Of a DNA stretch of 64,000 nt, positions 46,502-54,540 are shown piece by piece. The stretch comes from Sphingobacterium sp. BN32 (GTDB lineage Bacteria > Bacteroidota > Bacteroidia > Sphingobacteriales > Sphingobacteriaceae): the NCBI RefSeq assembly GCF_030503615.1, contig NZ_CP129963.1, positions 1,302,001 through 1,366,000 on the forward strand, in the 5' to 3' direction. The first letter of the stretch is position 1; each line of letters starts with the position of its first letter. The position numbers were made by a program, and so were the translations under genes. Under the pieces are notes generated by a model. The model was not told the DNA's origin, did no database searches, and worked only from the letters and a program-made list of their open reading frames with translations.

Positions 46502-47160
46502 CGTTTGAGCAATCTTGAATTACGGATAATGTCATCGGCAATCTGTTTGTCGATATTGATAAAACCAGCGTATGGGTTGAGGGAGTTAAGAATACCGCGT
46601 TGCTTTGCCCAGTACATACTTCGGTGCATCCCAAAGGCCACACCTCGCAAAATGGTCAACTCCGTTCTTATACGGCCCAGCAGTTTTGCCCGCTCTCCCG
46701 AATCCATTAGGTTGTCCTTTCCACCTTTTAGCACAAAAGCGCTAACCTCGGCAGACAGGTTGGTCGCCCGTGTCTTAAATTCCATTGCGCCCGCTTCGGC
46801 GAACAGTAGGAGTGCCGGATTTCCCTTTGCGATGTTCATTGCCTTTTCCACGTCGTTAACGATGTCAAGGGAAATATTGGCAATGTCCTTTACGGTGAGC
46901 AGGGAGCGAACAACGCCGGAAACTTCACTTAATCCTTTGTAAATTTTATCCTGCAAATCGTTCACGATAAGGAGCTGGCCGGTGACAGCAAGCTGTCCAC
47001 GTTGGATTAGTGTTAGATTGTCGTTTACGTTGTTGAGCTGGCTGTTCATTACTCCGGCATGGACACCCGTTGCGGCCGCCACAGCGGGGTCGATATAGAT
47101 CTGGCCTCTCGCATAAAATACGGCAAAGGACAGGATCGCTATTGCAATAAATCGTTTCAT
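46498..47160 (-). CDS. TraI-like exported protein, paralogue A
   Basis: 220 residues with a signal peptide ending YARGQ. The helical body and the C-terminus (HRSMYWAKQRGILNSLNPYA, GFINIDKQIADDIIRNSRLL) are closely related to paralogue C. It overlaps the VirB4-like traG gene by four bases. The position matches traI, and this is probably the ancestral copy of the triplet. Confidence 0.6.
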   Translation of the reverse strand: MKRFIAIAILSFAVFYARGQIYIDPAVAAATGVHAGVMNSQLNNVNDNLTLIQRGQLAVTGQLLIVNDLQDKIYKGLSEVSGVVRSLLTVKDIANISLDIVNDVEKAMNIAKGNPALLLFAEAGAMEFKTRATNLSAEVSAFVLKGGKDNLMDSGERAKLLGRIRTELTILRGVAFGMHRSMYWAKQRGILNSLNPYAGFINIDKQIADDIIRNSRLLKR

Positions 47161-49649
47161 GTAAAATCTGGTTTAAAGTATTCTCTTGCTATTTCAATCG
47201 GTGCATTTGTCTGGTTTACCCGCCGAACAAAAGTGTCCAACGCAAGCCCACTTTTCCCCAAATCGGAAACAAATGCTTCCAATCCCGATTGGTAATTCCC
47301 AAAGTGTTTTGCATAGGTTTCCACGGCACTCTTTTCGGGCTTTTCGGTGGTAAATGCGAGATATTGGAAAATGCTTACTTCCACGCCGAACACTTCCCCG
47401 GTCGAGCCACGTCGGATATAAACCTCTTTGAACCGGGAACGGTCAGCGGTATTGTCCAATTTGCCGATTGTGAAGATTTTCTTCCGTTCCGTTTCGGTTA
47501 TAGCAAGAAGTTTGGCGATTTCGGTATAGTTCTCCATAAACTTGCTCTGGTCAAGGAGACACACGGTATCGGAATTATTTAGGATACTGTCCTTGACCAC
47601 GGCATTGCCGATGATGTCGCCTAGTTCCTGCGTGACCACGATGGCCTCACCCCAAAACTTCCGTACCGTTTTATAGAGATACAGGATATAGGAACCCATT
47701 AAAGGAGAAGCTATAGCTTTCCATGCTTCCTCGATAATCAACGCTTTCCTCTGATCTTTCCTGTGGCGCATCTTTTGGATGAAAACATCCATAATCACCA
47801 GTGTCACAATGGGGAATAATATTCGATTTTCCTTGACCGCATCGATTTCAAACACAATGAACCGTTCTGAAAAGAGTGACGAATCGGCGGCTTCGTTCAA
47901 TATGGCATCAAACTCTCCACCGCGGTAGAATTTTTTCAGCACATAGCGGAACTCGTCGAGGTCGAACGGTATCCTTTCCTCACTTTTTATCTGCGGTATC
48001 TTGTGCAGGGCAAATTCATAGAACGAATTGAAATCCAGTTTATCGATATTGTTTGTTTTCTCGCCAAAACAGTCAGCATAATAGGCTGAAATAACATTGG
48101 AGATCACGTCACGTTCTACGGGTGAGACCGTTCCGTCCGCACCTTTCCAGAGCAGGCACACCAACGTGACCAAAAAATCCTTTTTCTCGATATTGTATTC
48201 GTCTTCTCCAATGGCAAAAGGGTTCATGGTGATCGGTTTTGTGTCCGACCAAGTAATGTACCTGCCCCCAAAGTAGGCACATAAGCCTGAATAGGAATGC
48301 CCCGTATCAACGATGACCACATCCATGTTGTACAGCATGTATTGCTGTACGAGGGCATTCATAAAAAAACTCTTGCCCGAACCGGATGGGCCCAATACAA
48401 ACTTGTTCCGGTTATTGATACGGTTGGTACGCATCGGCAGGTCGGCAGGATCAATGCCTACGGGTATGCCCTGCCTGTCCGTGAACCGGATCAGAAAATC
48501 CGATTTTTCGTCACTTGGCAGTGTTTCCCTAAAAAAGAAACAAAGAGCGGCATCGGCGGTGGTCAGGAACCAATCGTATTTTTTCAGTTCCACGCCATTG
48601 CCCGGCAAAGCGCATCGGAACAGTTCCAATTGGTTGTAGGCATTGCGTGAGGGAATAATTCCCTGCTGGAAAAGTGCGGCTTCGATAAAATTGGCCGTTT
48701 TGTCGATCTTGTCCATATCGGCACATACGATCATGGAATAATGGGCATTTACCAATAGCTGGTTGTCACGGGCCACGTCCACCAATAAACGGTCGATGTC
48801 CTCCACGCACATGAGGTTTGCCGGATCGGGTACGCTCGAATGCCTTTTGCGCTTAACTTCAAGTTTTCCCAATGTGATCTGTTGGTTTGGAATTTCCAAT
48901 AGCTGGTTATAGATAATGGTCTTATAACCGGGAACTTGGTGCAGGAAAAATAGGTTGTCCACCGGGAAATCCCGCATCCCACTCGTTTCTGTCCGGGAAG
49001 TAAATGCCCCGACCTTTTCTGGCAGGTCAACCGAATCGGTGTTGATGATACTGATACACCGGATTGCCCTTTCACCTATCAGCAACTCACGTTCTCCGCA
49101 GCGAAGATTGTCCAATGCGATATTAGGGTTCTCAAACTCCATTCCGAGCACCCTGTTTACAAAGCGGTTTATTTCGGCTTCCGTAAGGTATGAGGGCGAA
49201 AGTCCTGCACCCGTGAGCAGGTCGAACACTTTGGCCATGTTCTGTCCGAAATTCACAAGTACTCGTCTGTCGTATGTATAGAAAGCACCCTTTTTGATTT
49301 GGCGGGTGATGGTCAGGTAGGTTCTGATCTCGGTGTACTCCCGTCCGTCAAAGTGTTCCTGGTATTTCTGTTGCAGAAATTCGGATGCGGGTTCGGCCCT
49401 GTACTTTCGCCTGATAAATACATCCTGTTTTTGGATGATATGCCCCTCGCCAAGTATTTTGACGGCACCGAGCAATACCTGCTGGAAAACGGTGTAGGCT
49501 TCGGGATCGGCATCATACTGTAAGACGGGATTGGTCAGCCGCATAACGACTGAAAAATCACCACGGTCACCGTACAGTATGGGCACCCCCTGATAATGGT
49601 CTATGCCCACATAGGGCATTTCAAAGGCTGTCTTTCTCTCTGTTTTCAT
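47157..49649 (-). CDS. traG: Conjugation ATPase TraG (VirB4-like)
   Basis: 830 residues from the ATG at 49649. The family start FEMPYVGIDHYQGVPILYGD is intact. Walker A is GPSGSGKSFFMNAL at about 418-431; Walker B-like KALIIEEAWKAIASPLMGSY near 634 and the motif VTQELGDIIGNAVVKDSILN follow. VirB4 ATPases power assembly of and transfer through the type IV channel. The start overlaps the end of traF by 29 bases. Confidence 0.95.
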   Translation of the reverse strand: MKTERKTAFEMPYVGIDHYQGVPILYGDRGDFSVVMRLTNPVLQYDADPEAYTVFQQVLLGAVKILGEGHIIQKQDVFIRRKYRAEPASEFLQQKYQEHFDGREYTEIRTYLTITRQIKKGAFYTYDRRVLVNFGQNMAKVFDLLTGAGLSPSYLTEAEINRFVNRVLGMEFENPNIALDNLRCGERELLIGERAIRCISIINTDSVDLPEKVGAFTSRTETSGMRDFPVDNLFFLHQVPGYKTIIYNQLLEIPNQQITLGKLEVKRKRHSSVPDPANLMCVEDIDRLLVDVARDNQLLVNAHYSMIVCADMDKIDKTANFIEAALFQQGIIPSRNAYNQLELFRCALPGNGVELKKYDWFLTTADAALCFFFRETLPSDEKSDFLIRFTDRQGIPVGIDPADLPMRTNRINNRNKFVLGPSGSGKSFFMNALVQQYMLYNMDVVIVDTGHSYSGLCAYFGGRYITWSDTKPITMNPFAIGEDEYNIEKKDFLVTLVCLLWKGADGTVSPVERDVISNVISAYYADCFGEKTNNIDKLDFNSFYEFALHKIPQIKSEERIPFDLDEFRYVLKKFYRGGEFDAILNEAADSSLFSERFIVFEIDAVKENRILFPIVTLVIMDVFIQKMRHRKDQRKALIIEEAWKAIASPLMGSYILYLYKTVRKFWGEAIVVTQELGDIIGNAVVKDSILNNSDTVCLLDQSKFMENYTEIAKLLAITETERKKIFTIGKLDNTADRSRFKEVYIRRGSTGEVFGVEVSIFQYLAFTTEKPEKSAVETYAKHFGNYQSGLEAFVSDLGKSGLALDTFVRRVNQTNAPIEIAREYFKPDFT

Positions 49650-49932
49650 AGCTGATCGATAAATGGATAGGATGTATGAACACGCCACGGTGGCGGGTTT
49701 TGTCATGGAGACCGTTACCTTGTTTCATGAATGTGTAGGCAAGTCCTGCACCCATCAGGGCAAGGGTTGCGAAACCGCCCAGGAACAGGTTGGACAATGC
49801 ACCGATAAGTCCACCGATGGCCAGACCACCGATAAGGGAGCCTATGCCCCAATAGATAAACTTGCCTTTGAAACCACGGTAGATAAGGGGCTTTTGCAGC
49901 CCCTTATAGATCGGATAACGCTCTTGTGTCAT
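49621..49932 (-). CDS. traF: Conjugal transfer protein TraF (DUF4133, VirB3-like)
   Basis: 103 residues from the ATG at 49932: MTQERYPIYKGLQKPLIYRG is the classic TraF start. Two transmembrane helices follow at about 27-70. The frame is open further upstream, but that stretch runs through traE out of frame and is not protein-like. It overlaps the traE stop by four bases and the traG start by 29. Confidence 0.9.
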   Translation of the reverse strand: MTQERYPIYKGLQKPLIYRGFKGKFIYWGIGSLIGGLAIGGLIGALSNLFLGGFATLALMGAGLAYTFMKQGNGLHDKTRHRGVFIHPIHLSISYENREKDSL

Positions 49933-50237
49933 ACGCCGAAAAAGGCTTTTATGACCACACTTACCAAGACAAGGAACAGGCAGGAACCTCCCCACGACAT
50001 CAACTCCTTGTTGATGTCCTGATCTCCGCTGTTCCACTTGATGTACACCCGTATTCCCCCGATCAGCCCGACGACCGCGCCGATAGCCAGAATGAGCGTC
50101 GAAATGGGGTCTACGTAGCTGGTTAGTGAAGATGTGGCGGCATCGATACCTACGGTACCGCCCTGTGCGAATGTTGATTTGGCTCCGGAAAGGCAAAGCG
50201 CAGCCATTGCAAACAGTTTTTTAGTGTTTACTGTCAT
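49929..50237 (-). CDS. traE: Conjugal transfer protein TraE (DUF4134, VirB2-like pilin)
   Basis: 102 residues from the ATG at 50237. A signal peptide ends at STFAQ, followed by two hydrophobic helices (STLILAIGAVVGLIGGIRVY; SCLFLVLVSVVIKAFFGV) around the motif KWNSGDQDINKELMSWGG. This is the pilin-like DUF4134 pattern. The gene 41 bases upstream encodes a second, diverged protein of the same family. Confidence 0.85.
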   Translation of the reverse strand: MTVNTKKLFAMAALCLSGAKSTFAQGGTVGIDAATSSLTSYVDPISTLILAIGAVVGLIGGIRVYIKWNSGDQDINKELMSWGGSCLFLVLVSVVIKAFFGV

Positions 50238-50278
50238 AGAGAAAATGGATAAAAAGTGAATGAAAAATGATTGGGTTG

Positions 50279-50584
50279 TTAGTGTACCCCGAAAAGCGCC
50301 TTTAGTGCGGCACCGACAAGCGACAGGAACAGGCAGGAAAAGAACCAACCCATGACCTGCGCATCAATATGGTGTTTGCCAGACTGCCAATTGCTGTACA
50401 CCCGCAATCCACCGAGCAGCCCGCATACGGCACCGATGACAAGTGCAAGGTCGGAGAAACTGAAATAAAAGCGGTTGACTTCTCCACTGACCTTATAAAA
50501 CTCGTCAAGGCCGGGCTGGGCGGTGGCGCAAAGGGCAAAAAAAATGACAGCAAAGAATACTGTCACAAAACGGATTGATCTCAT
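50279..50584 (-). CDS. Second TraE-like (DUF4134) protein
   Basis: 101 residues with a signal peptide ending LCATAQ and the same two-helix layout as traE (FSDLALVIGAVCGLLGGLRV; CLFLSLVGAALKALFGV) around NWQSGKHHIDAQVMGW. It is diverged from its neighbour but plainly homologous. Tandem pilin-like genes suggest major and minor subunits. Confidence 0.8.
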   Translation of the reverse strand: MRSIRFVTVFFAVIFFALCATAQPGLDEFYKVSGEVNRFYFSFSDLALVIGAVCGLLGGLRVYSNWQSGKHHIDAQVMGWFFSCLFLSLVGAALKALFGVH

Positions 50585-50591
50585 GATGGAT

Positions 50592-50912
50592 TTAGTAAGG
50601 AATGGCTTTGCTGTACTCGACCACGTCGTTTTGCATGAGCGATACGAGTTGCTTTAGGTTTATGCCTCCCGTGGATTGCAGTGGACCGGACGAGATAACG
50701 GCCTTTCCCTCTTTTGCCGTGGGTTCATGTTCTTTTTGGGTTGGCTTGGGAATGACCCTTTCGGGCGGCGAATCTTCATCAAATGTCAATTCGTTTCCTC
50801 CATCGGCTGCCTGTGGGGCGCGGCTGTGGATAAACAGGTCATACAGTACGTTTAGGGCATAATAAATGCCATAGATGGCGGCAACGCCGAGCAGGAATTG
50901 TGTCCAGTTCAT
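50592..50912 (-). CDS. Small tra-operon membrane protein (TraC/TraD position)
   Basis: 106 residues: one N-terminal transmembrane helix (about 5-26), then a polar, proline/glutamate-rich tail with a helix at the end (GGINLKQLVSLMQNDVVEYS). It overlaps the upstream TraB-like gene by four bases. It lies where CTnDOT-type operons have traC/traD; the family is not recognised. Confidence 0.5.
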   Translation of the reverse strand: MNWTQFLLGVAAIYGIYYALNVLYDLFIHSRAPQAADGGNELTFDEDSPPERVIPKPTQKEHEPTAKEGKAVISSGPLQSTGGINLKQLVSLMQNDVVEYSKAIPY

Positions 50913-51256
50913 AGATCAAGGGTTTTAATGTGTTCTTTGATGTATCGGGTAAGTTCGGGATGGCTTTTTAGGAACAGGTGCAGACTGTAAGATATGATCT
51001 TGTTCATGTCGATACCTTTGGCAACTTTTAGTTGTTTCAGCAGGAAAAGAGTCTTGTCGTCCAAACGGATCAGCAACTTTTCACGTCCGGTCAGTTCATG
51101 GTTTAGTACATTTTCAAACAGGCGTTCCAGCGTTTCCGTTTTTTTCTTTGGTGTGTCCTTTGTTTGCTCTGCAGGGGGAATTTCTTTTGCCTGTGGTGGT
51201 TTCCCTTTCCGCATGGAATCCCGAAGCTCGTCGGCAAGGCTTTTTATTCCGCTCAT
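50909..51256 (-). CDS. TraB-position DNA-binding-like protein (DUF3408-like)
   Basis: 115 residues with a charged, proline-rich N-terminus (about 1-45) and a C-terminal segment with LLIRLDDKTLFLLKQLKVAK then IDMNKIISYSLHLFLKSHPE. That resembles a ribbon-helix-helix fold, as in the TraB/DUF3408 proteins that follow TraA. Overlaps traA by four bases. It may act with the ParA-like protein, as ParB-type partners do. Confidence 0.6.
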   Translation of the reverse strand: MSGIKSLADELRDSMRKGKPPQAKEIPPAEQTKDTPKKKTETLERLFENVLNHELTGREKLLIRLDDKTLFLLKQLKVAKGIDMNKIISYSLHLFLKSHPELTRYIKEHIKTLDL

Positions 51257-51888
51257 GATGGTTCCTCCTTAGCAATATATTGTTCATAGATCAGGTCTAA
51301 GAGTGGCAGGATAACGGGATATAATATGATCGGTGTCTGGAACGTATTTACCCGTTGGAAGTCGATGCGATCCGGTAGACCGGGTGCGACCGTACCGAAA
51401 CCGCGAAGTACCCTTTCGACTTCTGTTCGGGTTTCGTACTTGACGGTATTCTTGATACGGTTCGGCACGAAAATCAGGGGCGCCCGCTTGTTGATCCTGC
51501 CGATGACCATTGCAAACAGCAATGTGGAATCCACGGAAAATTCGTCAAAGGCAAACGGACAGATTACCGTATCGGCAGCGGCAAATATGGGAATCAGCCC
51601 GTCGTCGTCCATCTTGCCGGGCAGGTCTATCAGTACGATTTCATTCCGTGATTTCCCTAACTTCCGTTGCATTGCCGGAAAATGGCTGAGGTCGGCAGGT
51701 ACGATTTCGTAAAGCGGTTCATTTTCCAGAATCTTTCCTTTCTCCGCTTTGGCGGAAAGTGATTGCTGATAGTCCATATCGAGTACCGTAACCCGCCGTT
51801 CTTGTTGCTGGGTCAGGTAGTTGGCGAGCAGCAGGGTGAGTGTGCTTTTCCCTGCTCCGCCCTTTTGGTTTCCTATTAATATGAGCAT
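51253..51888 (-). CDS. traA: ParA-family ATPase (TraA)
   Basis: 211 residues. Deviant Walker A GNQKGGAGKSTL at about 6-17, followed by VTVLDMDYQQSLSAKA (motif A') and EIVLIDLPGKMDDD (Walker B). This is the ParA/MinD-type ATPase that opens Bacteroidetes tra operons as TraA. It probably positions or stabilises the element during transfer. The relaxase gene lies 38 bases upstream. Confidence 0.85.
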   Translation of the reverse strand: MLILIGNQKGGAGKSTLTLLLANYLTQQQERRVTVLDMDYQQSLSAKAEKGKILENEPLYEIVPADLSHFPAMQRKLGKSRNEIVLIDLPGKMDDDGLIPIFAAADTVICPFAFDEFSVDSTLLFAMVIGRINKRAPLIFVPNRIKNTVKYETRTEVERVLRGFGTVAPGLPDRIDFQRVNTFQTPIILYPVILPLLDLIYEQYIAKEEPS

Positions 51889-51926
51889 AGTGCATTGGGT
51901 TTAATGGTGTTGTTGATAAAGGGGTG

Positions 51927-53087
51927 TCAACGGGTATTCGTCCGTGCCTTGCGCTTACGTCTCCGGTTACGCCCGTGGATGGCCTCGTCGTCGATGTCAT
52001 CGGCAATGTCGATCTGGATATTTGGCATCCATTGCTCCGATGTTCCCTGTAGATGATCGGTATAGGTGGCGGTTTCTTCGTATAGCGGTTTCCGTTCTTT
52101 TTCGGTCGGTTCAGTTCTGTCCGCTTTGGCTGATATTTCGGGTGTGTCTTGCGATGGTGCGATAAATTCCACCAATGGCATGAGGTCTTTGCCTTTATAG
52201 ACCATTTTCCTCGAATGGTCAATGAGCGTATAACCGTATGGCGGTTTTCCATCCTTGCCGTGGAATATGATCTGTACCCCGAATTTCTCCGAAAGCATCT
52301 GTGCCATTGACGACGTATAGCCGGATGGTGCGGACGGCCTACTACCGGGAAGTGGGGCAGGAACATGGATGACCGCCGGATCGTACTGGTTACGGTACTT
52401 GACAAAAACTGCCCGGAGCTGTGCTAACCGATCGATGTCTTTGTCAAAAGTGCCGATTTTGGCGTCCACCTGTTCCAAAGAGACCGTGCCTCGTCTTTTG
52501 CCATAACGGCTGATCTGATATACCCCATCGGACAGTTTAAGGGAATATCCTCGTGCTTCAAGGAGCATCATAAATTGGGCGCGTGTGGAGAAACCATATC
52601 TCAATGCTTTTTCGATATTCTTGTCGATTTCTTGTTTTTCGTCCACGCCGACGATACGGTTCACTACTTCATAGGCACGGATTTTCTCGAAGCTGTCGTT
52701 TATCTTTTTGCCGTCTCGGTCGACCCGTGTAGAAACGATATGGATATGGTTGTTCGCTGTGTCCTTATGGAATACCAAGAGGTAAGGTTGCTGACCGTAA
52801 CCCATACCGTTCAACCATTGTTCGGCAATGGCTGTAAGTTCCTGCTTGCTATGGGAGCGCCCTTTGCAGGAAATGACCGCATGGAGCTGCGGGTACTTCG
52901 TCCTGCTGCTGGCTGCGGATTGGGCTTCGAGATAATTGACGTAATCCTTTGGGCGGAGATTTTGCAGGGCCTGCAAGGCACCGAAATTTGCCACTTTCAT
53001 CAGTTCGCCCTTGTCTTTGTCCACTTTGTTCGTATTGTAACGCACCCCCTTGAACGTGGCGGACGGTTTCAGTATCTTGACGATCAT
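51927..53087 (-). CDS. mobB: Relaxase (MobB-type, HUH endonuclease)
   Basis: 386 residues. The metal-binding histidine triad is visible in NNHIHIVSTRVDRDGKKIND (about 109-128), preceded by HAVISCKGRSH and a Tyr in the N-terminal 60 residues (YVNYLEAQ). The C-terminal third is basic and disordered (HGRNRRRKRKARTNTR at the end). It nicks at oriT and pilots the single strand. It overlaps the upstream mobilisation gene by four bases. Confidence 0.9.
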   Translation of the reverse strand: MIVKILKPSATFKGVRYNTNKVDKDKGELMKVANFGALQALQNLRPKDYVNYLEAQSAASSRTKYPQLHAVISCKGRSHSKQELTAIAEQWLNGMGYGQQPYLLVFHKDTANNHIHIVSTRVDRDGKKINDSFEKIRAYEVVNRIVGVDEKQEIDKNIEKALRYGFSTRAQFMMLLEARGYSLKLSDGVYQISRYGKRRGTVSLEQVDAKIGTFDKDIDRLAQLRAVFVKYRNQYDPAVIHVPAPLPGSRPSAPSGYTSSMAQMLSEKFGVQIIFHGKDGKPPYGYTLIDHSRKMVYKGKDLMPLVEFIAPSQDTPEISAKADRTEPTEKERKPLYEETATYTDHLQGTSEQWMPNIQIDIADDIDDEAIHGRNRRRKRKARTNTR

Positions 53088-53494
53088 GTCTGCCCCCTTA
53101 TAAGTCTGATGAGCTGCCGGATAGACTGTTCCAACTTCCGTTGCAATCCGATGTATTCGGTAAGCAATGGGGTAAGGTCACGGATCAGGTTGGAGTGTAG
53201 CATTCCCTGTTGTTGCAAGGTATTGGCGTGCTTCGCCAATTGGTTGATATTGTTGCCCGACCGGCCGATCTCCGCACCGATACTGTCCAACAGTTTCATG
53301 ATTTCGGTGGTATTGACCAGCATCTTTTTGGAATGTTGGAGCACACGGACACGCACGATGTCCGCACGGCTCAGGCCAAGTGCGTTTTCAAGATCAAGAA
53401 ACTGCGCACGTTCCGCTTCGCTCAACCGGAGTTCAAAGCGTCGGGTACGCTGTTCATGAGCGACGGTTTTTAGATTTCCTTTTCTATTCTTCAT
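53084..53494 (-). CDS. MobA/MobC-type relaxosome accessory protein
   Basis: 136 residues: an N-terminal ribbon-helix-helix-like segment (RRFELRLSEAERAQFLDLEN, LGLSRADIVRVRVL) and the conserved IGAEIGRSGNNINQLAKHAN (about 73-92) of the MobC family. These proteins bind oriT and recruit the relaxase encoded directly downstream. The gene also overlaps the cytosine methylase stop by four bases. Confidence 0.85.
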   Translation of the reverse strand: MKNRKGNLKTVAHEQRTRRFELRLSEAERAQFLDLENALGLSRADIVRVRVLQHSKKMLVNTTEIMKLLDSIGAEIGRSGNNINQLAKHANTLQQQGMLHSNLIRDLTPLLTEYIGLQRKLEQSIRQLIRLIRGQT

Positions 53495-54540
53495 GGTGCT
53501 TTATGGTTCAAGGTGACAGATTGTATTGCCCTAAAAATTTCAAGGGCAACCTGCGGAACGATGGCGTTGCCGTAGGCTTTTATGCTTTCGGCTCGCCACG
53601 TCGGAAAGGTAACTCCGTCCAGTCTTTCGGAAAGCCCATCATCTCTGCTACAAAACGGGGGTTCACTTGGCCATCCCGCCCATAGGGGAATATCGTTCCA
53701 TCGATCTGCTCCGCTGTCGGCAGCACTTTCAGCAAACGTTTCTGTATTTCGTTGGGCATCCGCTCGGCTATTTCCTCGGTCGGTGTCCAGAGGGAGATCA
53801 GTGTATGGTACACCAGAAAATCCGTTAGGGAGACTTGGCCGCCGTTGCCCCGCTCGTTCTTCCTGTCCTTTAGGCGTCGCCTGTCCTGTGCCTGTTCCAT
53901 CGTTGTTTTTATGTTGCTTATCTCGGTGGCGGTCGGTGTGGGCAACAAACCAAACCCGATCCCGTTGGTGTGGAGCGCCAACGGCAGCAGCCGGAATACA
54001 CAGAATGACTGGTGTGCCGTCTTCGAGTTTCGGAAGTACATATCCTGCTGACCCAATTTCTGAAATGATGTTTCCGATGACCCGTCGCTGGAGTCGGATA
54101 ATGGTACTTGTTGCAGGTTGTTCACCGTCCTGACAAAAAAGCTCAATCGCTTTGATTTCCATTTCAGAAAGACTATCGGGTTCGAGAATGGTGAACAGTC
54201 CAGTAACGTTTTCAAGAACGATCCACTCAGGCCGTGCTTCCTTAATAATTCGGATAGTCTCCGGGAAGAGGTAACGGTCATCTTTCGCCCCCTTTCTCCG
54301 TCCGGATTGGCTGAACGGCTGGCAGGGGAACCCGCCGCTGATGATGTCGATGTGTCCTCGAAAGTGAGTTGCCTGAAAGTTGTAGATGTCTTCATAGTGT
54401 GTTGTATTTGGCCAGTAATGTTTGAGGACGGTTCGGCAGAACGGGTCTTTCTTGCAGGAGAAAACGTTTTGCCATCCCATCCATGAGGCGGCGATGTCAA
54501 ACCCGCCGATGCCACTGAATAGGCTACCGTGTCTTAACAT
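53491..54540 (-). CDS. C5-cytosine DNA methyltransferase (Dcm-like)
   Basis: 349 residues from the ATG at 54540: MLRHGSLFSGIGGFDIAASW carries SAM motif I. Motif IV, with the catalytic Cys, is GGFPCQPFS at about 69-77; motif VI is ENV near 110; motif VIII QRDRVWFVAH near 195; motif X GNAIVPQVALEIF near 325. A solo methylase of this kind protects transferred DNA from restriction. Most of the gene (53580-54515) is also open in a second frame with protein-like content. The frame upstream of 54540 is open for another 102 codons but not methylase-like. Confidence 0.9.
   Translation of the reverse strand: MLRHGSLFSGIGGFDIAASWMGWQNVFSCKKDPFCRTVLKHYWPNTTHYEDIYNFQATHFRGHIDIISGGFPCQPFSQSGRRKGAKDDRYLFPETIRIIKEARPEWIVLENVTGLFTILEPDSLSEMEIKAIELFCQDGEQPATSTIIRLQRRVIGNIISEIGSAGYVLPKLEDGTPVILCIPAAAVGAPHQRDRVWFVAHTDRHRDKQHKNNDGTGTGQATPKGQEERAGQRRPSLPNGFSGVPYTDLPLDTDRGNSRADAQRNTETFAESAADSGADRWNDIPLWAGWPSEPPFCSRDDGLSERLDGVTFPTWRAESIKAYGNAIVPQVALEIFRAIQSVTLNHKAP
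53580..54515 (-). CDS. Second frame overprinted on the cytosine methylase gene
   Basis: 311 codons open on the same strand, shifted relative to the methylase. The translation is not random: it contains TSTSSAAGSPASRSANPDGE followed by RKMTVTSSRRLSELLRK, then VFLKWKSKR, GFGLLPTPTATE and, at the C-terminus, NPRFVAEMMGFPKDWTELPF. From memory, proteins with exactly these landmarks are annotated in Bacteroidota phages and elements as stand-alone proteins. The methylase motif GGFPCQPFS generates ASPASRS-like text in the other frame, so the family may be a by-product of conserved methylase sequence. Start codon uncertain: ATG 54515 or an internal one (MKTSTTFRQL). Whether it is translated is unknown. 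Confidence 0.4.
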   Translation of the reverse strand: MASAGLTSPPHGWDGKTFSPARKTRSAEPSSNITGQIQHTMKTSTTFRQLTFEDTSTSSAAGSPASRSANPDGERGRKMTVTSSRRLSELLRKHGLSGSFLKTLLDCSPFSNPIVFLKWKSKRLSFFVRTVNNLQQVPLSDSSDGSSETSFQKLGQQDMYFRNSKTAHQSFCVFRLLPLALHTNGIGFGLLPTPTATEISNIKTTMEQAQDRRRLKDRKNERGNGGQVSLTDFLVYHTLISLWTPTEEIAERMPNEIQKRLLKVLPTAEQIDGTIFPYGRDGQVNPRFVAEMMGFPKDWTELPFRRGEPKA

